This document shows, piece by piece, positions 34,030 to 45,369 of a stretch of 64,000 nt of DNA. The notes below the pieces were generated by a model. It did no database searches. It saw only the letters and a program-made list of their open reading frames with translations, and was not told the origin of the DNA. The translations under genes and the position numbers were made by a program. Position 1 is the stretch's first letter. Each line of letters starts with the position of its first letter. Source of the DNA: Fennellomyces sp. T-0311 (taxonomy: Eukaryota > Mucoromycota > Mucoromycetes > Mucorales > Lichtheimiaceae); NCBI GenBank assembly GCA_025266875.1, contig JALLLT010000008.1:1116001-1180000 (forward strand), read 5' to 3'.

Positions 34030-35270
34030 ATGACCCTGGACAGGAACAATTCACAACACCATTACTTCGATCGATTCTTCCATGAATTCCCCATGGAGAT
34101 CACGTCCAAGAGCTTGTCACACCCCTCACAAGCCGACTGCTTAACAGCAATGACAGTGTGTCGGTCATGGTATTCGGCGGTGCCGCTGTACTCGCGAGAT
34201 ATTTGGGTCGACCTGTATTTTCCAAGCAGCACAGTGTTCACATCAGCAAACTGTGGGATTATGCGTTCGCAAACATGCCAAAAGCGTCACTGTGAATGAT
34301 TCGGACGAAGAAGCGATATATGGCATTATGCAACGCCTCATTGATTGCGGATGCATAAAAGTCAAGTTGCTGGGTTCGTACAATAGACAACAGATCCTGA
34401 TATAAGATGATGCCTACAGAATTTGAGAACTGCACCATTCAAGAGCATGATGCTTTCTTGCTGCTGCTGAGGCAGTTGGCCGACGAATCTTTCCACTGCC
34501 ACTGATGGTACACCTAATCTCAGATGCCTCACAGCACAACAAGCATTAACTATCGAACTTGATCACATCGGAGATCATCTGTTATGAAACGCAAGCACTT
34601 TGGAACTCAATAGTGTAAGCTGACTTAATCACACCGGGAACTGAAGAGAATGCAACAGACGAAGGCTAGCTAGCCTTTTTGTTTTTTTTTTTACCTTGTA
34701 TGTAGACGTATATCCCGTCATATTCGCTTTTTTTTAAGGAATGTTTGTTTGCCCGAGATTGCGTATATTACTCCTTCTACAACTAACTTACAGCAATGAT
34801 GGTATGGACATGCTACTTAGCCACTGTTATGCGTTGGAAGAACTGGAATGATCCCGAGTGGCAAATCGCGTAAACTTAAAACTGCCAAAAGTTCTAGGGT
34901 ACTTACCTTGCTTAAAGTATCTTTGATCTCGAAAGTACTGTTCTCGAATATGGTATTCTGGGATCCGGTCTCGTTGGACAATTTGAGGAATTGGCGCACA
35001 AGGATTCAAAGATTGAATCAGTCCAGTTCCGCTCTACGCCTCAATTTGTGGACAAGTTGCTTCTGGTATTCGCGTGTTTACCAGCATTGAAACGCATAAA
35101 TATTGATCTTTCTCACAAAGGGGATGATTATGCCAATGGCACCAGTTGTCGATTTCTCGAACTACGTCAGTCATGCACCCATTGAAACACTATGTCTATT
35201 GGGTCTACCAGGCCCTCCTTTTACTGCAATTCAGGCACTAGATGACATGAGCAATCTCAAAAAGAACTTA
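34030..35270 (+). pseudogene. F-box/LRR family relic 4, internally deleted
   Basis: ATG 34030 opens a good N-terminus with a changed F-box (HEFPMEITSKSLSHPSQADC, MTVCRSWYSAVPLYSRDI), but a frameshift after the DLYFPSS block ends it at 34299. The next parts continue in other frames: YGIMQRLIDCGCIKVKLLG, a GTACAATAG-type former donor, then EFENCTIQEHDAFLLLLRQL. The middle LRRs are missing or scrambled (LRCLTAQQ, ELDHIGDHLL near 34520-34590). Later blocks LSHCYALEELE, LPKVLGYLPCLKYL and RFLEL/YVSHAPIETLCLLGLPG survive with several stops. The copy ends abruptly at a MITE-like sequence at 35271. Confidence 0.8.
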
Positions 35271-35348
35271 TACAGCGGCCGCTCGCTATAACGATATCAT
35301 GGTGCGGCCAAAATCGTACCGTTATAGCGAATTATCCTTATATAAAAT
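35271..35348. mobile_element. Truncated pogo-like MITE fragment
   Basis: It starts TACAGCGGCCGCTCGCTATA and contains CGTTATAGCGAATTATCCTT and TATATAAAAT, matching the left end and the inner right part of the 18.66 kb MITE. The right terminal repeat is missing. It abuts the broken 3' end of F-box relic 4. Confidence 0.55.
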
Positions 35349-35619
35349 TAACACCCGAAAAAGATATATCCTGTAAAATAGTTATCCATAGCTCATAAAC
35401 ATCTCTGCGTGAAAGAAGCGAAAAGAAAGCTCTAGAACCTTACAAAGAAATGCAAACGTGTTTATCAAATAGTGTAGCGTAATAAAGCATGGGTGTTCTT
35501 TTGGTATACGTCATTATCACATATTTTCCAATATGACGTCTCAACTTACTACTTCCATATAAAAAGGGTACTGTAAGCCAAGTCAATCAGTCAGCATCTA
35601 CCTTTCCCTTCTTCACCCT

Positions 35620-36249
35620 ATGAGCAATCGAACTGTCCAATTCATTAGCTGCCAGCCTGACGCAAGTGGCTCTCAGCGATCTACAAGACGACGTGTGGTT
35701 AAGACCACCAAGCCTAGAAGCACCAGACAGCCGAGAAAGAAAAGCACCCAGTCCACCGGCCTTCAATTCCATTTCTATAAGCCGAGAAATCGTGTTGGAG
35801 AACAAGACCGTGCCATTGAGTTTCCCGGCCCACTGGTGTATTACGATTACCAAGACCTGGGAGACGATGGCGGATACAATGTCCGGGTTTCCGGGCCCAA
35901 GCCCATGGAGGAAATGACTGCTCGCCGCGTCTTCGGGATGGCCGAGTTGCCTGCCAGCACCCCCCAAGCTGCTGCTGAAGGAGACCAGATCTCTGATGAC
36001 GATGAAGATGTGGTGCCATTTGACATCGATCCCGCCAAAAAGTACGTTTGGACAAAGCAATACAAAGTCAAGAATATTCGGGAATTGATTGATTTGATGT
36101 GCCACCAGAATATGTCCATCAAGGAAGCCGCTGTGAAGGCCTGTATCAATACAGAAGAATATTGTAAGATCACCAGCAGTTGGGTCCAGGGCGTGGATCG
36201 CAACGCCTTTGAGGGCTTCTGGAGTCACATGAAGAAGCGTATCGAATGA
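35620..36249 (+). CDS. Orphan 209-residue basic/acidic protein with a possible helix-turn-helix
   Basis: A single exon starts at a true ATG and ends IE-stop. The N-terminal 45 residues are strongly basic (STRRRVVKTTKPRSTRQPRK), like a nuclear or nucleic-acid-binding tail. A middle part (FPGPLVYYDYQDLGDDGGYN) is neutral; an acidic run (SDDDEDVV) precedes the C-terminal 70 residues, where IRELIDLMCHQNMSIKEAAV looks like the first two helices of a DNA-binding HTH similar to those of transposases. The codon use is richer in G+C than the neighbouring spacer, which argues for a real gene. The family is unknown to me. It may be a domesticated transposase N-terminus, or a lineage-specific gene; neither can be shown here. 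Confidence 0.6.
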   Translation: MSNRTVQFISCQPDASGSQRSTRRRVVKTTKPRSTRQPRKKSTQSTGLQFHFYKPRNRVGEQDRAIEFPGPLVYYDYQDLGDDGGYNVRVSGPKPMEEMTARRVFGMAELPASTPQAAAEGDQISDDDEDVVPFDIDPAKKYVWTKQYKVKNIRELIDLMCHQNMSIKEAAVKACINTEEYCKITSSWVQGVDRNAFEGFWSHMKKRIE

Positions 36250-37400
36250 ATCTATATCAAATTAAATACAATATGCATTGCTTAACAAATTTTGCTTCTA
36301 TACACGAATAAACCTGTGTGCATACTATTTCCTAAATATTAACACACATGCCATAAAGGCATAGGGAGAGTGACAAACTTACCTTGGCTGGGCCAGTGAT
36401 CTGAAGCAATTAATGTATTCATTTAATCAGTTTGAATATCGTACTTATCATAAAGTGAACAGCTTATCGCTTGGTCCTCGCTCATTCCAAAGGCCAAAGA
36501 AGAAAAAGAAAGTAAAATATTGGCACGCTGCTTATATTTTTCACTTACGCAATCTGCTATTCTTTCATCACTTCACGGACAACTGGTATGAGCATCCGAT
36601 TAGATCCATCCCCGGGTTAAGTCTATCGTACCATCCAAAACAATTATTTAAATGCTTGATGAAAGGTGTATGACTCATTCCCAAACCTTGGGCTAGCCAA
36701 AATTTGGGTGGAATATTGTTTGGTGAAGCCAATCCGCTGTATTGTCTACCTTAATAGCACTTATCCCAGTAGCACTTAGCTGGGTTTGTTTGGTTGTTGC
36801 ACTTTAAAATAAAGTAGAATGTATTTACAGCTGTAAATACATAATGTATTGTGCACCTGGAGTCCGTTTATTAGTCAAAGTAATGAATATCATATGTTAA
36901 AAGTATAATGTGCAGTGTGGATCATCAGTTTTCGATAGCGCAGCTCAACACTTTATAGGTTGTTTAGGTAAGATAAGAGACTAGCTCGGTTGTTCATTAG
37001 CTTGCCTCCAGGCCCGTCATGATAGCAACTTTTCCCACTTTTACACGTCAAACTTGTACATAGCCACTACTATGCACGATAGTTTTCTTATCCAAAATAC
37101 ACAGTGGGAAAATTTTCCGGTTCGGCTCTGTCTTCCCCGGTGAAATCCAGTAAACTGTGGTGATTAGACGGGAAGTCCTGGTTATCCTCCGTTCGAACCA
37201 AGCTTCACGGAGAAGTATCTAAAATATACGGATTTTAGGTAATACTAAGGTTTCTCCATGTTCTCAGTGATTCATGGTTCTTCTACGTAAATACCGGTCC
37301 ACTTTACGGAGTAAAACGGTGGAATACGGGTGGCAACCGATCTTATATAATGACGTTTAATCTTTCAAATTCCTATGGCTACTCATAAATCTATGCTATT
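36250..37400. other. AT-rich spacer, nothing recognised
   Basis: About 1.1 kb of short frames. The longest one (from 36413) has no conserved motif. Confidence 0.45.
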
Positions 37401-37404
37401 TTGC

Positions 37405-38300
37405 AACATATTTTCGTACACGTAGTAGATCCGATTTTGTCCTGTTGGTGATTCCCAGACTCCTATGGCACAATCGATACAAGTAGTATCGCAAACGTAC
37501 AGACGACCGTCAGATCCAAAAGTGCCGTTGCCACGCGGGTATCCATAATCGGATAGTTCTGTTTTAGAATTCCTTCATCAGCTACGGTATATAATGAGTT
37601 TATACCAGGTTGTGAGGCCCGTATCACTTACCAGCATATTTGTGAGAAAAATGAGTATAATTTGTCGAAAGGAGGTTTTTTTACATCCTTTCCAAAATCC
37701 AAAGTTCATTCAATAAAGATGCAAGGAAAGAGTCCAATTTGCCACCCTTTGATATTGTTGGAATAATGCATACCGGGATCATGTTTTGATCGCGATAACT
37801 AATAAAAGTGGTAGTTGCAGGATTTCAGTGCTGTGTATAAAAGGTTGAAAACCGTCAACATACAGAATCAAGCCAATATCATGAGGCCCCCATCCTTGTG
37901 CGCATTCAAAGCCTTGCCACCAAATATGTCACTGATTACACCTGTGCACTGTATATTTTTTGGCGATTGTAGCTTTCTTCTCGTTGCTTCGTTTGAAATC
38001 AATGACGCAAGCTGATCCGAAAGATAGATACAGGATTTTGCACGTAGTACCGCCGATGGCGGTGGTATTTAATATACTTTGGCAGTGAATTTTTGCAACT
38101 TTGGCAGGCAAGGCTGGTGTGTTTTCCTAAGGAGAATAGACAAGCTTTCTTGCCTGTGGAAAAATGTTGTCAATCCGGAAATTTTAGCAGTCTCCACAAC
38201 TTGCAATGGTGTATACAAATGGCTGTCGGATTCAATAATTCCTTTTTCATGAACAGTACATCTCATAAGCTGTTGAAGGAGATATATCCTTTTAAATCAT
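37405..38300 (-). pseudogene. Possible relic of a six-bladed beta-propeller (SMP-30/NHL-like) gene
   Basis: The minus strand near 37560-37410 reads YGYPRGNGTFGSDGRLYVCD followed by TTCIDCAIGVWESPTGQNRI, which recalls the GxxxxxDGxLYVxD blade motif of SMP-30/gluconolactonase and sorbosone-dehydrogenase-like propellers. Farther upstream on the same strand are blade-like pieces (ILYLSFGSACVIDFKR near 38000; CAQGWGPHDIGLILYVDGF near 37880) in changing frames with several stops. The assignment rests on one good motif, so it is tentative. Confidence 0.3.
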
Positions 38301-38625
38301 GGAGCACACTAAGAATTAATTATGTTTCTGATTAAGAATATGTACAATAAAAAAAAAAGTTTGCCAATGAAGTTGTGTGCTATACATACCATCGGAAAAT
38401 GGATTAGCTTGGGCCAATAGAACAACGGGTGTCAAAGACCAGCATATTCCCTAAATATAAACATATCAAAACACAAACCTGTCAAAGTAAGCTCACATAT
38501 TTCACTGTTTCAAAACAATGTCTATAAAATATATTGCTTATCAAAACAAGTTTTCTAGTACATATAATGTGTAATAGTAAAATTAATTTAGAATTACACA
38601 CATGATATAGTAATGTAACGATATC

Positions 38626-40427
38626 TTATCCATTGATTGTTTGAAGTAATATATCACAGAAATACTCTGATTTACTTTGGTTCGTTATGCTGTAACCACA
38701 TACTTCGCGTTGCAAGAAGTCAATGGCTTCATCATCAGTGCCCGCTAACATTAGATCTTTGAGAAGTACTCGTTTCAAACTTGCCGTCCGTCGATTGAGG
38801 GCCTTTGCTAAGGCTTCTGCGTTTATCCATAGAGAATCTATACTGCACGATGCTTCGAGATTTCGTAGATGAGGCAAGGAAGCGAGTGATAGTAGCGCAT
38901 CCTTTGGCAAGCGACGTATAACCAATTCGAGGGACTCCACTGCTGTACGGCGAAGCATATCAGCAAATTGACACAGACCGCTATCAGAATGGGAAGGATC
39001 CGGTGCAAAGTCGAGAGTCAAGTGCTTTAGTGGAGACAAGTAGGTGAGTGCCAGCAGCAGATCATCCGTCATGTCATAGACACTCTGGAGTCGTATCTCG
39101 GTAATTCCTGTTCCACGCGACTCTAAATGCTGAAACAGTTGGACTGGACCGCTGATCATGTCGTCTCCATCAACATAATCCAAATGGACATCACCGAGGG
39201 ATAGCAATTTTAGCCGAGGTAGACTTTTCAATGCCTTTGTAATGTTCAGACGGGTTTGGTCGTTTCCGATCAACACCAGTTCTTCCAAAACTGGACACTG
39301 ACTCAGCATAGTGGTGATTGCTGATTTGTTGTAATATATGCCTCGCAGGATCAAGGATCGTAGCCTGGTACCATGGAATTCTCTCAATGTTGACGACCAA
39401 TCTCCATTGCAGTGGAAATACTTCCCGAGGCCAAGAAACTCGAGTGTGTGTGCATTTCTGATCAAACAGGGCCCAATCTGGTATGGCCCATAGCCAACTG
39501 CCCCGCGGGCAATGAAGGTACGCAGACCTGTGCCGTCGTTGTGGGGATCGAAATGGTCTTTCCACGCATCACGATATGACATAAGACAACCGGGATTTGT
39601 CTCCAAGTAGGCAAGATTTGGACACCATGAGAATAGTTTGTCCAGAAATTCACCAGAAGAGTCTGGGAATGGGCCTCCATTACGACCACCGTAGGCCAGG
39701 TGACGCAAGTTAGGACATCGCCGCAGAATGGGAATAAGATGGATCTGTATGTCGATCTCGGTGTCGATGTATAGAGATGCCAGATTTTTGAATAATATAT
39801 GGGGCAACGCGCCTGATCCGATGTAATTCGATATCTGTGGTTTGTGATATTCCGATGGTGTGAATGAAAAGTGGTGCAGCTGTGGACAGGTCGAAAGGAT
39901 GCTGAAGAGACCAAAATGATTGACGGAATGATTGATGAATTCGAGGCGGGTTGTCGAGTAAGAAGCCAGCCTCTTGAACGACGCCAAAAACTTGGCTTGA
40001 TCTTGGGTTACACAATGATTGAAGCCTAGGTAATCACGTTAACCATCGTCGCCAACGATCCAGCACAATACCACATACGGAAGCATTGGATTCGGGTACA
40101 TCCGTAATTAGTTAGCCTCTCCATTGCACGATGAAGCTTCTGCTCCGTGGCAAAATGGTCAAATTCGACGGTCTTGACGTGTTTGCCAACGCATTGTTCC
40201 CAACGGCGATTGTTTTTATGGACATTACTTTCGCTGAGACGCAACTCTGCCCATACATCACGCGAATAGAGTGGCACCGTAAAGTACCACCGACGACATA
40301 CTGCCATGCACGAAAGGCAATCGCGCTGATTTGTGAAGGAAAAGATCTTGACTGCGATTTCGAATGGAAATGCATCAAGAAACAGACCAGCATGCCTGTC
40401 ATTAGAGATTGTGGGATCAGCTACCAT
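38626..40427 (-). CDS. F-box/LRR protein, copy D
   Basis: Exons 40427-40079 and 40025-38626 give 582 residues. The start (MVADPTISNDRHAG) is the first ATG before the F-box; the frame is open for another 77 codons upstream, but that part has no match in sister genes. The F-box reads AFPFEIAVKIFSFTNQRDCL, SCMAVCRRWYFTVPLYSRDV. The intron of 53 nt is at the family position and phase, though the flanking residue is Arg instead of Gly or Glu. LRR blocks are CPQLHHFSF, RCPNLRHLAYGGRNG, WCPNLAYLETN, GLRTFIARGAVGYGPYQIG, QCPVLEELVLIGND, and the end carries LMLAGTDDEAIDFLQREVCG. Orientation is opposite to copies A-C. An SCF substrate receptor is expected. Confidence 0.85.
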
Positions 40428-40429
40428 GT

Positions 40430-41690
40430 TTTGAATGTTCTGTAGGGGAATGAGGTTGAGGAAAGAGAGAGCTTGGAGGCTCAGCTGTGCCCAAGGCGTG
40501 AGACGAAACATCTGACTTCTTCGAAAGGAACGATCATGCATTAATATACGATCCTGCCGCAAACTATATTTTAGCTCCCACAACAACAGTTGCATAAATT
40601 TCCCATTCGTCCAAGGTGCCCCATGCTCTCTTTCTTCAGCAAAAAGTCTGATTGCCATATCATTGTCCCTGGCCAGAAAAATGGGTTACCAAATCCGTTA
40701 GAGAGGGCTTTTTTGTCCATATCCGGTAGCATCACAGATCGTGTCGTGCAGTGCGACGTCATAGGTCCCATAAAGAAACCTTCGATACCATGATGAGTCA
40801 CTCCCCAATCCAAAAAGTGTATTGCATTCTTACTTATAACCAGCTCCATACTTTTTGCCAATGCTAAAAAGTTATGTTACATGCGCCATAACCTTTCCAG
40901 CATGACATAGAATCCTAACTCCATTCGATGGTCATGGTCGTACGGCATATCACCAAACTTGCACACGTTCGCGTTTTCAGCGTAATGTCAAACGGTAAAT
41001 GGGCTTAAAAGCAGCTTGTGTAACATCTACATTCGCTATCTTCCAAAAAGTCGGCGTTCTAGATAAAACCAGCAATCACTTCGCCTTATTCGTTTGCTCC
41101 GTAACGAGACACAGGCCCTTGACCACATAATGAATAGCTTACCACGTTCAGATACTGGTCTGACCCGTGGTAAATGGAAGAAGGTATGGCCAGCACTCCT
41201 ACATGTCCTTCGTAAAATCGACAAACTGAGTCACCCCGATGAAGAGTACGATGAGGATGAACCCGCGCCAGAAGAGGCCCTACAAGGCAGCGCACCCACA
41301 ACCACAAGAAATCACCCATAGAGGGGTCACACTTTTATATCCCCAGCAATTTTATTTGACATCATGCCTACCCAGTTCTTTTCTTCGCACTACTTTATAA
41401 TAGCCTTCTACTGCACACGCCTGTCTTTTTCCCAATTAGGGCTTTTTCAGATATGGCATCAGCTCCTTTATTTTATATCTATACATTTGTACCGCAAGGA
41501 AGCGACCACATCCCTATAGGGGCAGGTCTCATAGTCTTCCCAATAAAACCAATACTTTTTCAACTATTCGTTTGCTCCCAATATGGTGTCATAGGAACCA
41601 TTTGCCTTTTGGTTACAGCGTTTGTATAGTATTCATATAGTTCCTAGTCCAGACGTTCTCCTGAGCTTCCTTCAATTCATGTGAATTGAA
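40430..41690. other. Spacer between copy D and relic 5
   Basis: The frame upstream of copy D is open to 40658. A minus frame at 40861-40571 has a true ATG but no recognised motif. A plus frame at about 41070-41321 (LTRGKWKKVWPALLHVLRKI ... EEYDEDEPAPEEAL) has protein-like composition and an acidic end but no start or partner exon; it may be an exon fragment. Confidence 0.35.
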
Positions 41691-42540
41691 CATTGGCCAG
41701 GCGCATTTGTTTTAACCGCCTGCTGGAAAGGAGCATACAGAGTAGCGAAGCAAAATCAATTCTTAGACATTGCCAGAGTCTATACAGGTTCAGTATATGC
41801 AGATATGGTACGCTAGCTAACGCATGGCTTGCGGAAACACTGGGATCTCGGACACTGACAAGTATGATAGCTTCAATTGCCCTGGATTTGAGCGACGCGA
41901 AGAACTAGTGGAGCCTGCATTCAGTATATTCGTCAGGATCAGATGAAAATTCAAATAACAGAGACTTAAGCGAAGTCAAACTTGATATTGCTGTTAGCAC
42001 ATTGTCTACAATGGAAATAACATCCTTGAAATCGACACAATGGATCTTCGATGCGTTGAAGTTGACTGATTAATCATCCTTCATGGTTTTGGATCCAGAG
42101 AATCCTCTTCATGAGTCGCTGATATGTCATCTTGTAAGAGCATACCTTGGAGATATACCCGTTTTAGCTTTGTCAAATACCGCAACACTTCCGGTAAATC
42201 CAAGGCAAGAAGAGGTCGCGTGCATGTCGTAACATCGTACAGAGCTGGACAGTGTCTGATTAATTAGTTCATAGCAGCATTGTCGAAATGACATTATACT
42301 ACAGATCTAGTCTACGTAACCTGAGAATTACACAGCTTTCAAAAGCATCGATCATTCTGAGCTAAGCAAGTCCGAGCAAAACGAGATGCAGATTGATTAC
42401 AAAGTGTTCATATGTCGTAGAAGATATGGTTCTATTTCACTGCGGCCCATGTGTTCAGATTCAGACGCCACGAGCCAGCGTAAGCCGGGCTGATCGTCCT
42501 TGACTTTAGGTACCAGTTGTATTATGGATCGTTGTTCGGC
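41690..42540 (-). pseudogene. F-box/LRR family relic 5 (C-terminal two thirds)
   Basis: On the minus strand, in order: GLRWLVASESEHMGRSEIEP then YLLRHMNTL (about 42490-42400), LIRHCPALYDV (42240), LALDLPEVLRYLTKLKRVYL (42210-42150), VLTAISSLTSLKSLLFEFSS (42000-41950), and VRDPSVSASHALASVPYLHI (41860-41800). Each matches a block of the intact genes (GLRCFIAHETH..ADQIG, CPALENF, LPSALRWLTRLKFL, LLQAISSLSSLRQLVL, MRDPSVEIIHGFANLPFL). Stops and frameshifts lie between blocks. The F-box part is gone. It is tandem to copy D, same strand. Confidence 0.75.
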
Positions 42541-42549
42541 AGAGCCCGA

Positions 42550-45369
42550 TACAGCAGTTTAACCGCAAAATTAATAATGGTAGGCGCCACGAGAAAAGCC
42601 GGTCGGGAGGAATGAAGTCTCAACTGACAAAAAAGAGAGATAAACTACTCAACAACATGATAGTAGCATTAGTTAAGGCAGTTACTGGTTGTTTTTAAAG
42701 CATTGTACCCGCAATGGAGTGTAGTAAAAGTGAAAATTTATTTCTGACAATTGTTTTTTTTTTGGGACTATAGTCTCCTGGGGATGGATCTCCACAGCGC
42801 AAAAATGTAAGTGTGAATGTAAATATTTTGCTTTTGTCGTATACTGCGCTCCCACCAGTCCTACTAGTGTACTAGGCTCCATGTGTCAGCCAAATATATG
42901 ATATTCATTCGTATTACGCTCTGTTTTCACATACTTCTGTACGTGTAACCCAGGATTCTTGGTCGCCGTACAAGGTTGGCCTACGATTTCGTTTAGATCA
43001 CATGTTCTGTCTCAAGTAGATCATAGAGCTGTAAAATATACCAGGGGCGCCCCATGTCTCCGGATGACTGCTCTGGCGCTGTCTCCGGATGAATGCTTTG
43101 GTGTTGTCTCAGGATGAACGCTCAGGTGATCTTGTCTGTCCATATATTCAGTGTCGACAATATATATCTTTTCTTACGCTACCGGCCTCTGCCTTGAAGA
43201 AACCATTCTTGCACATTTATCCATTAATCTGGTCCTGAGGAAATCCCAATCCATCGGAGAACTCTGGAAGCAAAGCTGCCAGAATTCACATCAAAAGCGA
43301 TTATCTCCCAGTGTATCATGGTTCTCGCTGCTTCCACCAGAGCAATATAGAGAGAAAAATGTTAGCCTTTCTGTTTGACTAAGGATAGATGACTCTACCT
43401 GTCTTACTTTCTGCCATTGGTAAACAAAAGTATATATCTTTCAGCAGGAACAGAAGCCGTACCACAGATAAGTCTAGCTGACTTGAAAACCCGTCTTCCT
43501 TTCGATATGAATAGTTGTAGTTCCGGTTTTATATGCAGACGACAATATTCTTGATTTACCCATATGTAAGTATTTTTATGACACGGTGGTGTATATCACT
43601 TCCACGAAAGCAACTTTCACCAAAAGTTAATCTCTTGTACAGTGGACCCCCGTTTTTTACTTGGCAGTTCTGTTCTGTCGACTACTGGTGGCAGAAACTT
43701 GATTGGTGCTTTTCAGCTTCCTCAGGCGTCTGAGGGTAATGAGACTCTCGAAGAAACATCATGATATCATGATAGCTCCAAGCTTCTTGGCTTTCCACTT
43801 GAAAGTTCTTGTATGTATATGATCTTGTGCTTTCCCAAAAGTACTGTTGATAAAAAAAAGCCGTTTCATCTTGTGACTTTTGGATTTCATATTAGGATAT
43901 TTCAATGGCTGACATCACTCGTCAATGCGGTGTAGAAACTATAATTTTGCTACGCAGCATATATTTCATCGTATTACCTTGCTTTTAGCGACTCCTTTGC
44001 TACAGTCATCATTATCAACATGGCCATATCTATCTGAGTTGATGCTATCCTGAATAAGTCTCCATTGTTCATTACATATATGTTCTTTGGATACCAATAC
44101 GCATTAGTTTGTCGCTACTATATTGCTTAAGTTTCTTTTTTTTATATTATCGGAAACTTCTCCTTCAACTTCGATGCGGTAACTACTCTACGCACAGAAG
44201 AGAAGAAGAGAACGATTTTCTCGAGTTCTTTCTTATCCTCATTGCATTGGTATGGACTGTCAAAATTCATCTTTCCGAGGTTTTTTTTCGCCTTTGCAAA
44301 TTTTGTCATGGAGTAGCACTTGCTTGACTTCGTCCCTTGGAGGCTTTGGAAATCGTCGAAAGGCGAGGGTAATATTGAAATTGTTACCTAATAGCCAAGC
44401 TCTTTTTTGGAAGAAAATCTCTGAGTACGATGTAAACTTGATTTTTGTAAAGGTTCAAACCACGGAAGTTCGTTACCAAGTAGCAAATTTACGGAAAACC
44501 GGTAGTAGATTGCCGTTGACATTTTTTTTTGGAAGGAGGGGAGGAATTAAGTACAGAAACTGGGTCATGAAAAGTGAGCCTGACCTACTGATGTAACAAT
44601 CTAATAAATAATTATCTACCTATATACCTGAAAAAACCTGTGCGCACGTATATTCTACATATTAGATATTGTTGCATCTGCTTAAAGAAGAGGCGCAAAT
44701 AGCTTGAGATCTAGAGAGGTATGAAATATTCCAAAAGGTTAACTTTTTTCCTCTATAATGCGCAAGATTTACATATTCCAAAGATGTTAAAGAAAAGGTA
44801 CTGTGACACCACTCAAGGCTTGGCTCCATTGCATTATCGATCTTCTGACATACCTGTCTCTTGATCTCGTGCGTCACTTACTAGAAATGGAAAACCATAT
44901 CAGAGTGAACTAAGCTATCTATTTTGTACATCAAACCAGAGGACTTACAATGCGTATGTAGTAAAACTCAGTTAGTTTGATAATAAACTAAGAAAAAGAA
45001 GCTTTTGGGAATTATTCAAGCTTTCTGCACAGTGATCAAGGAATATATCTAAAGAAGCTAAATAAAGGGTCAGTCACTTTAGCTGACCCACTAAAAGAGC
45101 TGATGACTATAAATACTGGGCATGGAGAACTTGCTAGTCTTTTGACTTGAAGATCTTCGTTACCAATTTTGGAAGATGCAGGGTTCACTGGGCCGGAGAA
45201 TCATGCAATGGCATAAATAGCGCATAAGCATATCCAGATTTTCATTTGTACGATCGAAAGAGGGGTGGACAAAATTGGTCATCGAAGAGTTGTTTTCTTA
45301 AATTGACACTCTTTCCTATTTAAATAAGCTCCACTTTTTTTTACAACTTTACCTTTGCAACTAAAGAAC
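42550..45369. other. Gene-poor stretch of 2.8 kb
   Basis: No gene was recognised. It contains a small 25-bp tandem repeat at 43055-43130. A lone TACAGTGGACCCCCG at 43638 looks like one pogo-type terminal repeat without a partner. Confidence 0.45.
43055..43130. repeat. 25-bp tandem repeat, three units
   Basis: TGTCTC-GGATGA-TGCT recurs at 43055, 43080 and 43105 with a few substitutions per unit. Confidence 0.7.

Noticed and set aside
35587..36228. Minus-strand frame of 213 codons opposite the 209-residue orphan
   Set aside because: The plus frame has a true ATG, a typical leader, and basic/acidic domain structure; the minus frame starts and ends without such support.
37180..37215. GTTCGAACC motif resembling a tRNA T-loop
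   Set aside because: No D-arm, anticodon arm or acceptor stem could be built around it on either strand.
43638..43652. Single TACAGTGGACCCCCG, like a pogo-type terminal repeat
   Set aside because: No inverted partner was found within about 1 kb, so it is not called as an element.
44109..44596. Plus-strand frames in the 42.6-45.3 kb stretch
   Set aside because: Phe/Leu-rich from T-rich DNA, with no motif or splice pattern.
45067..45093. Small hairpin GGGTCAG...CTGACCC
   Set aside because: A 7-bp stem is expected by chance in 64 kb; no second feature supports it.
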